Positions 34,190 through 44,700 of a DNA stretch of 64,000 bases are shown here, piece by piece. The notes beneath the pieces are model-generated. The model was not told the origin of the DNA and did no database searches. It was given only the letters and a program-made list of their open reading frames with translations. The stretch spans positions 3,100,001 to 3,164,000 of the forward strand of contig JAPEHQ010000003.1 in assembly GCA_027405735.1 (NCBI GenBank), given 5' to 3'. The translations under genes were made by a program, and so were the position numbers. Source of the stretch: Mucor racemosus (taxonomy: Eukaryota > Mucoromycota > Mucoromycetes > Mucorales > Mucoraceae). The first letter of the stretch is position 1. Each line of letters begins with the position of its first letter.

Positions 34190-36158
34190 ATGTTGATTAG
34201 AGGGTTATGGGGTAATTGAATCCAATGGTTTTTTTGTACATAGATCACTTAATTATAAATTATATATATATTAGGTACGCAAATTGGCCCTCACGCTGAT
34301 AGTACAATACGAGTAACAGCTTCATTTAAAATCACAATGGTAAAAAGAAAAAAAATCATTACTACTCTAAAACGCGAATAGCTCCTATGCTAACATAGAC
34401 AACGTGGTTCTTTAGGCTTCGATATTCAAATTCGATGGCATTGAAAGAACATCTGTCTATGTTAAATTTCAAGATTCAACATTTTTATTATGTTCCTTGA
34501 TTCCAGAGAAGGTAAATTACTTTAATTTGTTGGTATATAACTCTATCTAAGCCTCTCGATTTATTTAAAACAGATTGAACAACAAATTGTTGATATTACA
34601 TGTCTGCAAGGAGAAACCATCACCTTTCGAGTAGAAGGACCAAAGTAAGATTTATATATATTTATATTTATATAATGTATTTGGTCTGTATTGACTCAAT
34701 TTGATTAGTGGTATTCATTTATTAGGCAACTACATTTCACAAGAAGGCATTGACGATAGAGACGACGAACAAGTTGATTTCATTGAAATTGAAAGCTCAG
34801 TTGAGGATGGTTCAATTGATAAATTTGGAAAAACCCAACCAGTTTTAAGTTTCCCTGACAACAAAGAGATCAGTTTTGATGAATCAGACGAATTCGAATC
34901 AGTTTCTGAATCAGAATCTGAATCAGAGCCAGAGTACAATATTTCTCATTTGACAAGTTATGTGAACAAATCAAAAAGTCCAACAACGTTAAGCAGTAAA
35001 GATATCAAGAGTTATGATCCGGCATTAGCAATGGAAGGTAATGGAAAGTATGTGTTGCTCGCCGGCAAGGCTACTAGTAAATCTAAAAAAGCAGTTGTAC
35101 CTGAGCCGACAACTCCATTGAAATCAGAAAAGATGGACCAGCAATCGGTTGTATTGAGCTCACCTGAATATAAAGCTTCTGAATCATCATCACAACAGCG
35201 AATTATAAGTAATACAGCAGATGTTGAAGAAAATTTGAAGGCGGATATAGATGTGGCCGTAAATATTAATGTAAATGCGGATGCAGATAATAGCCAAATT
35301 GAAAAAGTGGCCAAAGATCCTGAATCAGATCAAAGCACTCAAATTACCGCCACTTCTGCATTAACCAACGACAAAAAGCCTTCCGAGAATCGGTCCGATA
35401 CAATTCCTATCATTGCACCATCTCCAATCACAAAAAAGTCTAGTAAATCAGCAAAAAAACGAGCAAAGAAGTTGGCATTAGCTGTAGCAAAACAACAGAA
35501 ATTACAATCTAGCAATGAAACTAGTATAGAGAAAAAGCAGGAAACACCAGAAACTAGTAATGGTACTGATATAAAGAAACAGCAAGAAACTCAACAAAAA
35601 AAGAGCAAGAATAAAAACAAGAATAAAAAAAAGAATAAAAATAAAAAAAAGCAGAAAACTCCTGGCAACGATCAAACTAACTCAACAAACCTGCCTACTA
35701 CACAGGACATTAGAAGCCTTGTTTTAGGTGCGTTTGCCAATATGGCAACTACTTTACAATCAATCGTTGATGTAAAAACTGAATCATCCCCACAACAACC
35801 TGAAAAAACTGGAGATAAGTCATTAGTTAGGGATCAAGAAGGCATTTCTGAAGTTATGTCTACGTCAAATCCCAAGAAAGCACCAACCAATAAACAAACA
35901 TTGAAAGAAAACAATGTGTCTCAACCTACTGTCAAACCCATTGCACCTCTTATTGCAACTCCAACAGTAGCTGGTGATTCGCCCCGATCAACAAGATACC
36001 CGAGGAGAACGGTCGGAACTAATTCTATGCAAAAATTAGCATTGTTTGCGCAAGAAGATGCCAAAAGTGCTGTAAACGTAAGAAAAGAACGCAACAAGAA
36101 AAAAGTGCAAAGATATGATGAAGCTATTATAAAAAAGCCTCGTTTGTCTATTGAATAA
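34190..36158 (+). CDS. Nucleoplasmin-like domain protein without FKBP domain
   Basis: Five exons: 34190-34211, 34275-34339, 34416-34511, 34574-34644 and 34709-36158, giving 567 aa. The first ~100 residues fit the nucleoplasmin-like domain of nuclear FKBPs such as Fpr3/Fpr4: LWGTQIGP, then SFKITMASIF, TSVYVKFQDSTFLLCSLIPE, then FRVEGPNGIHLLGNY. This is followed by acidic tracts (DDRDDEQVDFIEIE, ESVSESESESEPE), long Ser/Thr/Gln-rich disorder and two Lys clusters (KKSSKSAKKRAKK; KNKNKNKKKNKNKKKQ), then TRYPRR and a basic tail. The peptidyl-prolyl isomerase domain that ends Fpr3/4 is absent before the stop. Likely a nuclear histone-binding or nucleolar chaperone. The 5' exons are short, but every junction keeps the frame and adds recognisable domain sequence. 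Confidence 0.8.
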
Positions 36159-36350
36159 TTCCAGTAAATATAGTATATAGTAAATAAAAGTCTACGATTT
36201 TGTCAGTTGTACATAAAAATTGCATACATTTTCATTGGCAGCTCTTGGTGTATATTGAATCACCGTCATTTGAGGTTTTGGCTAGATGAATGTCTATCAT
36301 AACATGAGCGCAATTAAAAGTATCCTCCTTCTACGTGCTAATCTTTAAGA

Positions 36351-37003
36351 ATGGTAACGTATAGATACATTTTACATAGATATTATCAACGCTGTAAAGA
36401 GGATATGCAATTAGATGAGATGGATGGAAGGATGGATTAGCAATTTTCAATAATTTTTTATGGATGGAACCTTTTTGAATGTATCTCATTTTTTGCACAC
36501 ATTTTCATCTTTAAAGGATTATTTGACAGCAATGAATACAATACACCAATGGCATTTATATATAAAGCGACATGCGAAATCAACTAGAATATATTGGTAT
36601 TTTTTCAGCACAAAAAAAAGTATTTGGAATTTGCATATTCTCCTTTTTCTTTTCTCTGATGGCGTTGATGATATTACAATGTTAATTGATATCATGATTT
36701 ACTAAATTTTATATTATCCTATAGTCCAAGGGTACCAGTTCGTTCGGTAAGCGTCACACCAAGACTCACACTTTATGTCGTCGTTGTGGCAACCGCTCTT
36801 TCCATAAGCAAAAGCACACCTGTGCTCAATGTGGTTATCCCGCTGCCAAGATCAGATCTTTCAACTGGTCCGAAAAGGGTCAACGCAGAAAGACCACCGG
36901 TACCGGTCGTATGGCTCACTTGAAGGATGTTCAACGTCGTTTCAAGAATGGTTTCCGTGAAGGTACTCAAGCCAAGAAGCAATCTGTTGCTGCCTCTGCT
37001 TAA
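36351..37003 (+). CDS. 60S ribosomal protein eL37
   Basis: The main exon (36725-37003) encodes [18 protein letters not shown], the zinc-ribbon CRRCG...[23 protein letters not shown] and FKNGFREG, unmistakably eL37 of the cytosolic large subunit. The start is modelled as a lone ATG exon (36351-36353) followed directly by gtaacg and a ~370-bp intron, giving MSKGTSS and 93 aa. A start codon split off by an intron is common for this gene family in fungi. The upstream ATG is inferred; the body is certain. Codons are markedly more C/G-ended than in neighbours, as expected for high expression. Confidence 0.9.
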
Positions 37004-37279
37004 GCGAATTTGACATTTATATTCTTTTAATTAAATGGATGCTTCTATAAAAAAATTATATATGTAAATATGTTATATATTATATAGTTTTATTTGAAAA
37101 TTTAGTGGTTTACAAGGAGCGCGTGTGTGTGTAAAAAGGGGTGTGAAAAAATAACAATTATGAAAGGAGTAAAAGTAATATAATATGAAAGGAGGGGAAG
37201 AGAGAGGACATAAGGAGGGTTACAAGGAGATAAATAAGTATGTATAATTTATATATATATATATAATTTTTTGAAGTTT
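37004..37279. other. Shared 3' flank of eL37 and G-alpha
   Basis: Convergent gene ends. Contains GTGTGTGT (about 37126), several AAGGAG-like words (37140-37220) and an (AT)n tract (37245-37266). No gene. Confidence 0.5.
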
Positions 37280-38641
37280 TTATAATATGCCAGAATCTTT
37301 CAAGTGATTTTGTATAATTGTTTCTTTAATAGCATTGAATACATGAGCAATCTACATGTTAAAAGTTAGTAAATTAAAATACTACATTCGAGAAAAATAA
37401 ATGAAGAAAACCTACATTTGATGTATCTGTAGCTTGAGTTAAGCTAGATTATTTCGTGTATTAGGAAAACTGCATGAAAATCATATCAAAAGAATTGGAC
37501 TTACTGTGGATAAATGCTAAGTTTTGCACGGTTAGTTTGGTTAAAACGCCATAGAATATATTTTGCTGCTTTGTTAAGATCTGTTCCTCCACCATAATCA
37601 GGAAAAAATCTTTCTAATGGTATCTTTTTGATCTTTTGTCGAAATACATCGATTTTGTTTAAAAATAGTATGATGGTTGTTCTTAAAAACCAACGACTAT
37701 TAACAACTGATTCAAATAAAACTAGGCTTTCCATCATTCGGTTTTGTCGAGACTCTTCAAGTAAAACTTGATCATATTCTGACAGAGATACACAGAATAT
37801 AATAGATTTAACTGCTTCAAAGCAATGAATCCATTTCTTTCTTTCTGATCTTTGACCTCCTACATCAAACATACTAATTATTATTAGTAAATATATACCA
37901 CACGATAAAAACTTATTTAAACCTTACTGTATGCTAGTTTCTTTGATCATAAATTTTGTTTCCACAATACCAGTCGTTTTAGATCTAGCTCTTAATACAT
38001 CCTGTGCTGACGGAACGTAGTTATGTTGGCCTATTCTTTTGATATCTTCGAAAAAACTAAACACATAGATACTAAATCAATTCCCAATGCTTCAAATCAA
38101 ATAATTTGTTATGTCTTACTATGATGCTGAATCCATTAAGTAAAATTCTGTTGATTTATTGTCTAGTAATAAGCTGACTGCTGGGTCATGCCAAACAGAA
38201 ATGACAGCGTCAATAAATAAAGGATCTATATTCTCTTCTAATCGATATTCAATTATACGTTGAGCCTCATATTCAATCTTTTCTGATTGAAGTTGATATT
38301 CAAATTGATTCAGAGCATTTACAATGGCTTGAGCTGATTGAATCAAGTTGCGGTATACTGTTACTCTCCAATTCAGGAGCTCATCTTTTGTATAACCATT
38401 CTGATGAATAATTTTCATTTGTTTAAAGATTGTTGATTTGCCAGATTCGCCACTACCTTGAATGAATATAACAAAGCTTAGTTGTGTGGTTTCAGCAAAT
38501 AATAGAACTGTATTATTCTTTACCTAATAGTAATATTTTGAATTCTCTCTCCAGTTTTCGACTTTCCTCTTCAAGAGATCTATCGATGCTGAAACTGTGT
38601 ATTTTTTCAGCTCTTTCTTCATTTGATATACAAACACCCAT
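37280..38641 (-). CDS. Heterotrimeric G-protein alpha subunit
   Basis: Six exons: 38524-38641, 38120-38456, 37928-38056, 37505-37873, 37416-37443 and 37280-37351, giving 350 aa, the normal G-alpha size. GTPase that relays receptor signals at the plasma membrane. MGVCIS is an N-myristoylation/palmitoylation start. G1 is GSGESGKST at residues 40-48, split by an intron; switch I is RARSKTTGI; switch [15 protein letters not shown]4 FLNKID; G5 ATDTSN. Fungal G-alpha subunits act in growth, mating and sporulation (family knowledge). The C-terminus is KDSGIL with Ser at -4, so the Cys needed for pertussis-toxin modification is missing. The intron between exons 5 and 6 uses gtaggt as donor. Which Gpa class it belongs to is not clear. 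Confidence 0.95.
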
Positions 38642-38851
38642 TATTTTATGAACAAAGAAAAAGAGATGTAGAAAAGAGAGAGAAAGAAAAAAAAAAGGAG
38701 AAAACACAATGAAAATGTTGTATTTATAATAAACAAAAATAGGGGGATTTGATCAATAAAACACATGCGCAAATACCCATCAAATCACAAACTGTAAAAT
38801 CACATCAACAAAAGGGGATTTTTTATTATGGAAAAGAAAGGGGATTATTGT

Positions 38852-39577
38852 TTATTTTTCTCCCTTTTGTTTTTCAACATAATCGGCCCAACTTCCTATG
38901 TAATTTGAAAGACTATCAAGAAAAAAAACCATGCATTAACAAATGATTCTATTTGTGCCTCATTTCAAATTATCAACTTACTTGTCATATCCTAAACTAG
39001 CAAGATGTTCAGCTGCTCTTGTACTGCGAACACCACCTAAACAATAAAGAATGACACTTGCGTCCTTTTTAGGCTTTTCAAATCCAAATTGTTCCTTAAA
39101 TTCTTTGTCTGATAAACTCCATGCAGCTGCAAATTGACTCTACATTATAACAAGATGTCACTAAATGGATATATCGAGATATAAGTATTGAAACTTACCA
39201 AAGGTACATTTTTAGCGGTAGGAATAGCACCTTGTACGACTTCTTTCTCTTCGCGAACATCAATCAAGTTGTAACTCTATTTTCTCAATATTAATCAACA
39301 TATTCTTCACTGCATATATACAATTTACCTTTCCATTATCCTTAATGATAGATTGAATGTCATTATAATCAACAACTTGGAATAAACTAGGCTCTGCCTT
39401 GGTGTTGTATTGACGTTGCTCGAATAAAGAATTTCTGGCAGGAATACTGAAAGCATTTCTATTCAAAATGGTACTTGAACGAAGAGCGGCAACAGGAGCA
39501 GCAGTAATCAAGGATCTTTGAACGCTATAGCGCATAGACTGGGTAAGTGCGTTTTGTAATAATCTTTTGCTAATCAT
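38852..39577 (-). CDS. Mitochondrial rhodanese-domain protein
   Basis: Four exons: 39329-39577, 39199-39276, 38982-39139 and 38852-38912, giving 181 aa. A ~60-residue leader rich in Arg/Ser/Ala without acids (MISKRLLQNALTQSMRYSVQ) looks like a mitochondrial presequence. A single rhodanese domain follows: YNLIDVREEKE, GAIPTAKNVPL, then the active-site loop YCLGGVRSTRAAE with the catalytic Cys, ending GYDNLSNYIGSWADY. It would be a thiosulfate sulfurtransferase-like enzyme that moves sulfane sulfur; the physiological substrate is unknown. It is ~210 bp downstream of the G-alpha start on the same strand, with no sign of cotranscription. Confidence 0.93.
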
Positions 39578-40278
39578 AATTAATAATTTTTGTGGGGAAA
39601 AAAAAAGGGTGCTGATGCGTGAAATAAAATCCCAGGGAACAAAATAAAAAAAAAAAAGATGAGATGCTTTGTGTAAGCGGATATCAGAACTGTTCCATTT
39701 CAAAATTACATTTTGTTGTACAAAAATTGCATCAGATATGCAATTGAATTATATTGTTATGTGAGTTAAAATGCTTTTACTTGCATACTGCATTTTATCG
39801 GTCCGAGAAAAAAGAAGAGAAGGTATTATCATCGGTAGCTTTAAACTGGTCTTTTTTCTGATTTTGAGGAAATATTTGGTAATTGTGTATTCTTTTCAGT
39901 TGGGCATTAATGATTAATGGGTCTGAATCATTGATCATGTCTCAATTGATGTAACCCTCAAGTAATCGTTCAATTCGTTTGCATAAATGTTTCTTTTTCC
40001 TCTTTTTTCTTATAAGACTCATTTTATGATTGTTTGTCAAATGGATCTATTTATACTTATAGTGGTAAACTTTAGCTGAATGGATTCCAACTCTGTCTTG
40101 TCATTTTCTGTCTACTTTTTTTTTTTTTTTTTTTTGTTACAGGACTTCCACATCATGAATCCTGTTTCGCAAAAGAAGAAAAAAATCAAAAAGATTAGCC
40201 AAATACACAGAGGAGGTCACGTGATTTTTTAATTTTTTGAATATTTATTTGTTTTCATGGTCTCCTAAATATCAAATA
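39578..40278. other. Intergenic region before tRNA-Lys
   Basis: No gene. The promoter side of the rhodanese gene and a T-run of 18-20 near 40117-40135. Confidence 0.5.
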
Positions 40279-40351
40279 GCCTAGCTAGCTCAATCGGTAG
40301 AGCGTGAGACTCTTAATCTCAAGGTTGGGGGTTCGACCCCCCCGTTGGGCT
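40279..40351 (+). tRNA. tRNA-Lys (anticodon CTT)
   Basis: Cloverleaf readable by eye: acceptor GCCTAGC with GTTGGGC (one G-T and one T-G pair), D-arm GCTCAATCGGTAGAGC, anticodon stem TGAGA/TCTCA with loop CTCTTAA giving CTT, T-arm GGGGG-TTCGACC-CCCCC, discriminator T. CCA is not encoded, and a T-rich Pol III terminator follows. A-box and B-box are intact and there is no intron. Confidence 0.95.
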
Positions 40352-40727
40352 TTCTTTTTTCTTTTTTGCTGAATTTCGTGAGATGTTAAAATTGTTTTTT
40401 TTTTTTTTGGGATTTGACGTCTGCTAAAATAAATGTTTTCCTAAATATCTATTTCCATAATTGGGGAAAAGTTTACATTCAATGCAGACAAACATTTTAT
40501 TACATAGAAACCGACAAACAATATAATCATGAAATAAACAAACACGAAGTCCACTTGAAATTTGGCCAAATAAGTTCCTAGTCTCCCACTGTCATAAATC
40601 AACATATCATTTTATTCATTGGTTAAAGTTTAATTACAAATATTTCAACGGTATTCTTATATACTAATGCACGGAGGCATTATCCTGCTGGTAACCGCCA
40701 TGCAAACTTATTAAAAACTCGAGATAT
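40352..40727. other. Intergenic region after tRNA-Lys
   Basis: No gene. T-runs at 40350-40370 and 40399-40409, then plain AT-rich DNA up to the R3 copy. Confidence 0.5.
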
Positions 40728-41830
40728 TTGACATCTTAGATTGAGATTTTAAGCGGGGGAAAAACAAGTGTTTCACTTTTGAAGCCTTTATACTCGCTGA
40801 AAAATCAAGATGAATAGAAATAACTTTTTTGGCAATATTTTGTAGCATCTCAAGTATATCTTACATTTTTTATTTCCTGATTATCTATTGAAATGGGGGC
40901 ACGCTCCGATTTTGAATATCACGACATAAAATTGTATAATCAGATATGTATATGTGACTGAGCTAGAATCCAAAAAGTGTTCAAATGGAAAAAAATCCAA
41001 AAAAATTCAAAAAAAACCTTGTATGTTTAATTACTCACAAAAATGCATAGTAAGTTGAACTAGCGTATTAAATGTTTTAGGTTCAGTTTTTAATTCTAAA
41101 TCGATCTGTGTAGGTTTTAAAAGTATTTTTCTCATAAAATTTCTAGTAAATTTAATACCAAATTTTAACAGTTTTTGATCAAAAAGTACCTTTCATTCAA
41201 ATGCAACCCTAAAATATTTTATTTTCACATTATGCGCAACAAAATTATTTACAGAATGAGTATTTATACGTAGCTGTAGCACTATTTTTCGTGGGGATAT
41301 TAATTTTTTTTGATCATTTTTTTGTATCACGGAAATTTATCCTTGTATATCCTCGTCCAAAATTGATTCTTTTTTGTTTCACCAAAAATCAATCATTCAA
41401 TCTCAATTTTCTCGACCAAAAATCAATATTTTTTCACGAGATAAAATTCATTAGATAGACGTTAATGAGTACTATCCTATGGTTTTAGCTGTGCATACCA
41501 GTCATCCCTTCATGGATACCTATAACAGAAAAAGTGCTCTCACAAAATTTATAAAAAAATAAAAAAGTCTTCACAACAATCCAAAACCTAGATATTCTGG
41601 TAGAGAATAAAAAATAAAGTAGACTTTACTTAATAACCATTATTACAATACCTTAGTGTTTTCTCGACCTATTTTCATTTCAAATGCGATTTCTCAATCT
41701 TAAGCTTGCCATTTCTGCATTATTATTCATATTAATGTTAGCTTGCCTTGTAGTTTATTAAGCTACTATTACTAGATTTATGAATATTGTGGAAAACGTG
41801 TTTGGAGCTTACTCGTTTTGATAAAATTCA
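40728..41830 (+). repeat. R3 segment I, copy B
   Basis: Inverted match to 7406-8543. It contains the terminus motif GGCACGCTCCGATTTTGAA (40899-40917). Here segment I precedes segment II, whereas in copy A the order is changed, so at least one rearrangement separates them. Confidence 0.75.
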
Positions 41831-42056
41831 AATGTTGCGTCCACAAGTCTGTGTACAATATTTGGTTAAGATTATGACGCAGTTTGATGTTATGATAAGC
41901 TCTACATTGCTGTGTATTATGTGATAAAGCTCAGTTTATACTGTACGTATTGAGAAATGTAGAACTAGTGCGTTTCACTTGTCACCTAGACATGATTGGA
42001 TGTATATATACAAATAGGTTCATTTTGAATTAGTCATATAATTAGAGGATGTGAAT

Positions 42057-42129
42057 TAGCATTGGTTTCGAGCCGGGTTTTGCCAGCCGAATTTACTAGT
42101 ATTAGCTGGGCTCAACAGCATCCCTACTA
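42057..42129. mobile_element. 73-bp insertion with 8-bp target duplication (hAT-like)
   Basis: Copy A of R3 has an empty site here. Copy B has ATGTGAAT on both sides (42049-42056 and 42130-42137), an 8-bp target-site duplication as made by hAT transposases. The insert begins TAGCATTGG and ends CCCTACTA, and is far richer in G/C than its host. Its inverse strand carries AACCCGGCTCGAAACC, a word style common near hAT ends. Too short to encode anything, so a minimal non-autonomous element. Confidence 0.7.
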
Positions 42130-42340
42130 ATGTGAATATAAAAGAAATGTTTCAATTTTATAATAAAGTTCTTTAGTTTTAATGTGCTCTTTCATTTTAT
42201 AACAGTTTTTCTTTATCTTTATCAAATGATTTAGTGCATGTTTTAGCTTTGATATTGACATAATATCCTGGTGCAACGTCAAAGCGCTTTCAGATATATA
42301 TATTTATATATATATACTGCTTATGCTGTAAATAGTTCTC

Positions 42341-42532
42341 TTGTATATGTATAGCAATCAACCAAATTTACGTAATTTTAATTTTGTTAAAACTTCGTGG
42401 GTTTATAGAAAATATATCAATACATCTATATTTTGTTCATTTATACGTGTTTTTGATACTGTCAATTGTTTTACAAGTGCTCGCATTATTCAATACTTTA
42501 TATTAGACCAAAAATTAGGAATAAATAAATAG
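42341..42532 (+). CDS. R3-encoded ORF, 63 aa
   Basis: Counterpart of the 65-aa frame in copy A: start, stop, SNQ-x-NL, VYRKYINT, TVN-x-FTSA, IQYF and QK-x-G-x-NK are all retained, with whole-codon length differences. Unknown family. It lies ~200 bp upstream of the 96-aa frame on the same strand and may be an upstream exon of the same element gene. Confidence 0.35.
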   Translation: MYMYSNQPNLRNFNFVKTSWVYRKYINTSIFCSFIRVFDTVNCFTSARIIQYFILDQKLGINK

Positions 42533-42751
42533 ATTGATAAAACAATTAATTTCAGCCTTGTAATTTTTATTATGCAATATAAAGAATGAAAGAAAAATAA
42601 AGTAAGTAAAAAATTATGGGTCGAGATTATAAACAATGAGATGCTCTAAGATAAAGGAAAGGTAATTTGTAATATATAATTTGTTTAATGGAGTAGATAG
42701 TTAGCCGTTAAAAATAACGTTTCCAGCAACACCACGAGGAGGTCTATCTAC

Positions 42752-43042
42752 GTGTTGTCATTTGACTTTATAGCTTTTATACCACCATACTATAAAGTGA
42801 TACTGAAATCAAGCAGATGCTATAAAAACAATACGACTCCGATTGCCAGAAAGGGCCATAGTTTCCAGCCGGTTACCGTGAAAGAAGATTACAAGACCCT
42901 AAAAGGGGGAGAGGCCGCAAGTCCACGAATGGAGAGCAACCAGGTTAAATTGACCCAGGATTACCGATTGTACAAAGACAAACAACTGAGTATAGTAACC
43001 GAAATTATCGAGAAAGCATCCAAACAGATGCCATTCCAATAA
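42752..43042 (+). CDS. R3-encoded ORF, 96 aa
   Basis: Longer counterpart of the copy-A frame at 9760-10002; residues 1-76 are nearly the same in both. The protein is basic, with IPPYYKVILKSSRCYKNN, ARKGHSFQPVTVKE, then SPRMESNQVKL and a C-terminal helix-like VTEIIEKASKQM. A codon-aligned ATG is absent (GTG at 42752; ATG in copy A). In both copies a stop codon lies just upstream, then 'ttag', so the frame may begin at a splice acceptor. It belongs to a repeat family, so element-encoded; no transposase, integrase or reverse-transcriptase motif was recognised. Confidence 0.45.
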   Translation: MLSFDFIAFIPPYYKVILKSSRCYKNNTTPIARKGHSFQPVTVKEDYKTLKGGEAASPRMESNQVKLTQDYRLYKDKQLSIVTEIIEKASKQMPFQ

Positions 43043-43059
43043 AGGTGGTAAAAGTTATC

Positions 43060-43240
43060 GCTTTTTTTGATCAAATCATTTTGATTCTTAAACCCGCATA
43101 GGGTGTATCAAAAATTAGATAACAAAAAAAATGCTTTAACTTCTGAAGGAAATATAGTAACTTTGATCAAATCAAAGAAACAAAACCAGAGAGACAAGAC
43201 CATGTATACCAAATTGAGCTAAAGAAAAATGAATAAAGCA
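43060..43240 (+). repeat. Left copy of a ~165-bp direct repeat flanking the array
   Basis: Shares 'tcaaatcattttga', 'caaaaatYagata', 'aatcaaaRgaaMcaaa' and 'gagctaaaRgaaa' in order with 45196-45345. The two copies bracket the heptad and GAGACC arrays. Confidence 0.5.
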
Positions 43241-43299
43241 TATGAGAGACCAGATATTTTAAATTGAAATCAGATGTTGATAGTACCTTTTAAACTTTT

Positions 43300-44700
43300 A
43301 ATAAGGCAATCTCTTCATGAATTAGAACCAGATAAGGATGAATTGAGACAAACCAAGAGTGAATTGAGTTCAGGTAAGTAGGAATTGAAACCAGAAGAAC
43401 ACAAATTGGAATCCGATGAACATAAGTCTATACTAGATGACCATGAATTAGAATCAAATAAGCATGAATATATATGAAATAAACATGGATACAAACCCGA
43501 AAAACACAAATTGAGGCTAGAAGACTATGAATTTAGACCAGAAGAATACATCTTTAGACCACAAGAATACGTCTTTAGACCAGATGAGCAATGGATTAAA
43601 ACCAAAAGAGCACGCATTAACACCAAATTGGCATTATTGTAGACCAAGTAAAAATAAGCTTAGACCAGATGTGTATGAACGTCGACTAGAAAAACACGGT
43701 GTTAGACCAGAAAAGTGTAAATCGAGACCAGATTAGTAAAAATACAGACCAGACTAGCATGATTTGAGATTTGAAGTGTATCCATTTAAATCAGATGCAC
43801 AGAAATTGACACCAGCTGATGAGCATGACTTTGGGCCATATAAGTAAACGTTTACACCAGAAAAACGTAGAATTAAACTATTTAAAAAAATTTAAATTAG
43901 AGTAGCATATGAATTGATGGGAGTTAAAAATAATGTAAGAACAGATTACCATAAGTTAAGACCAGATGTCAAGGAATTGAGACCAGATAAGCATGATTTG
44001 AGACCAGATGATGATAAATTTTGATCAGATACCTAAAAATTAGACCAGATGAGCATTATTGAATACCAGTAAAGTAGAAATTTATACCAGAACTGCATTA
44101 ATTTAAACCATATGAGCAAGAATTGAGACTAGACGAGCATGAAGCGAGACCAGAAGTAGATTTTTCAGACCATATAAAAATTCGTTAAAACCAGATAAAC
44201 ATGAATTGAAACCAGATGAGCATAATTTGCGACCAGAAGAGCATGAATTTAAACTAATTAAAAATAAATTAAGATTAGAGAAGCGTATGAATTGATGATA
44301 GTTAAAAATAATGTAAGAACAGATTACCGTGAATTAAAATCAGATGCAAAGGAATGGAAACCAGATAAGAACTATTTGAGACCAGATGAGGATGAATTTT
44401 GATTAGATACCCAAGTATTGAACCAGATGAGCTGCATGAAGAAAAACCAGAAGTGCATCTTTTAGATCACATGAAAACAAGTTAAAAACAGATAAGCATG
44501 AATTGAAACCAGATAATAAGTAAGAACTGAGATCAGATGAGTATGATTTGAGTCCAGGTAAGTAAGGCTTTATACCCGAAGAACATAAATTTAGACTAAT
44601 TGAAAATAAATTAATTAGACCAGATAAGTACGAATTGAGACCAGCGAACCATACATTTATACCTGAAAAGCATGAATCGAGACCAGATATTGTAAAGGAA
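43300..44700 (+). repeat. Degenerate 21-bp tandem array encoding heptads
   Basis: Dozens of units built on GAATTGAGACCAGATGAGCAT-like 21-mers; read on the plus strand they give E-L-R-P-D-E-H with D/E, L/F, K/E and H/Y changes. Example: 43527-43736 includes FRPEEYIFRPQEYVFRPDE-like runs before losing the frame. Stops and frameshifts are scattered, so the array no longer encodes one protein. A ~380-bp higher-order unit is visible ('gaattgatgRKagttaaaaa' at ~43910 and ~44290). The inverse strand stays open longer (197 codons at 44403-44996) as S-G-L-N-S heptads, but its residue changes look less conservative. Confidence 0.75.

Larger units (their letters stand above)
41831..43050 (+). repeat. 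R3 segment II, copy B, with conserved ORFs
   Basis: Inverted match to 9760-10866, interrupted by a 73-bp insertion at 42057-42129. Landmarks are 'tttatactgtacgtattgag', 'aacaccacgaggaggtctat' and 'aaaagggggagagg'. It leads directly into the heptad-repeat array. Confidence 0.8.

Noticed and set aside
34730..35314. Minus-strand frames of 69 and 100 codons
   Set aside because: Antisense to the large exon of the nucleoplasmin-like protein.
36460..36705. 81-codon frame upstream of eL37
   Set aside because: Lies within the modelled eL37 first intron and has no protein-like signature.
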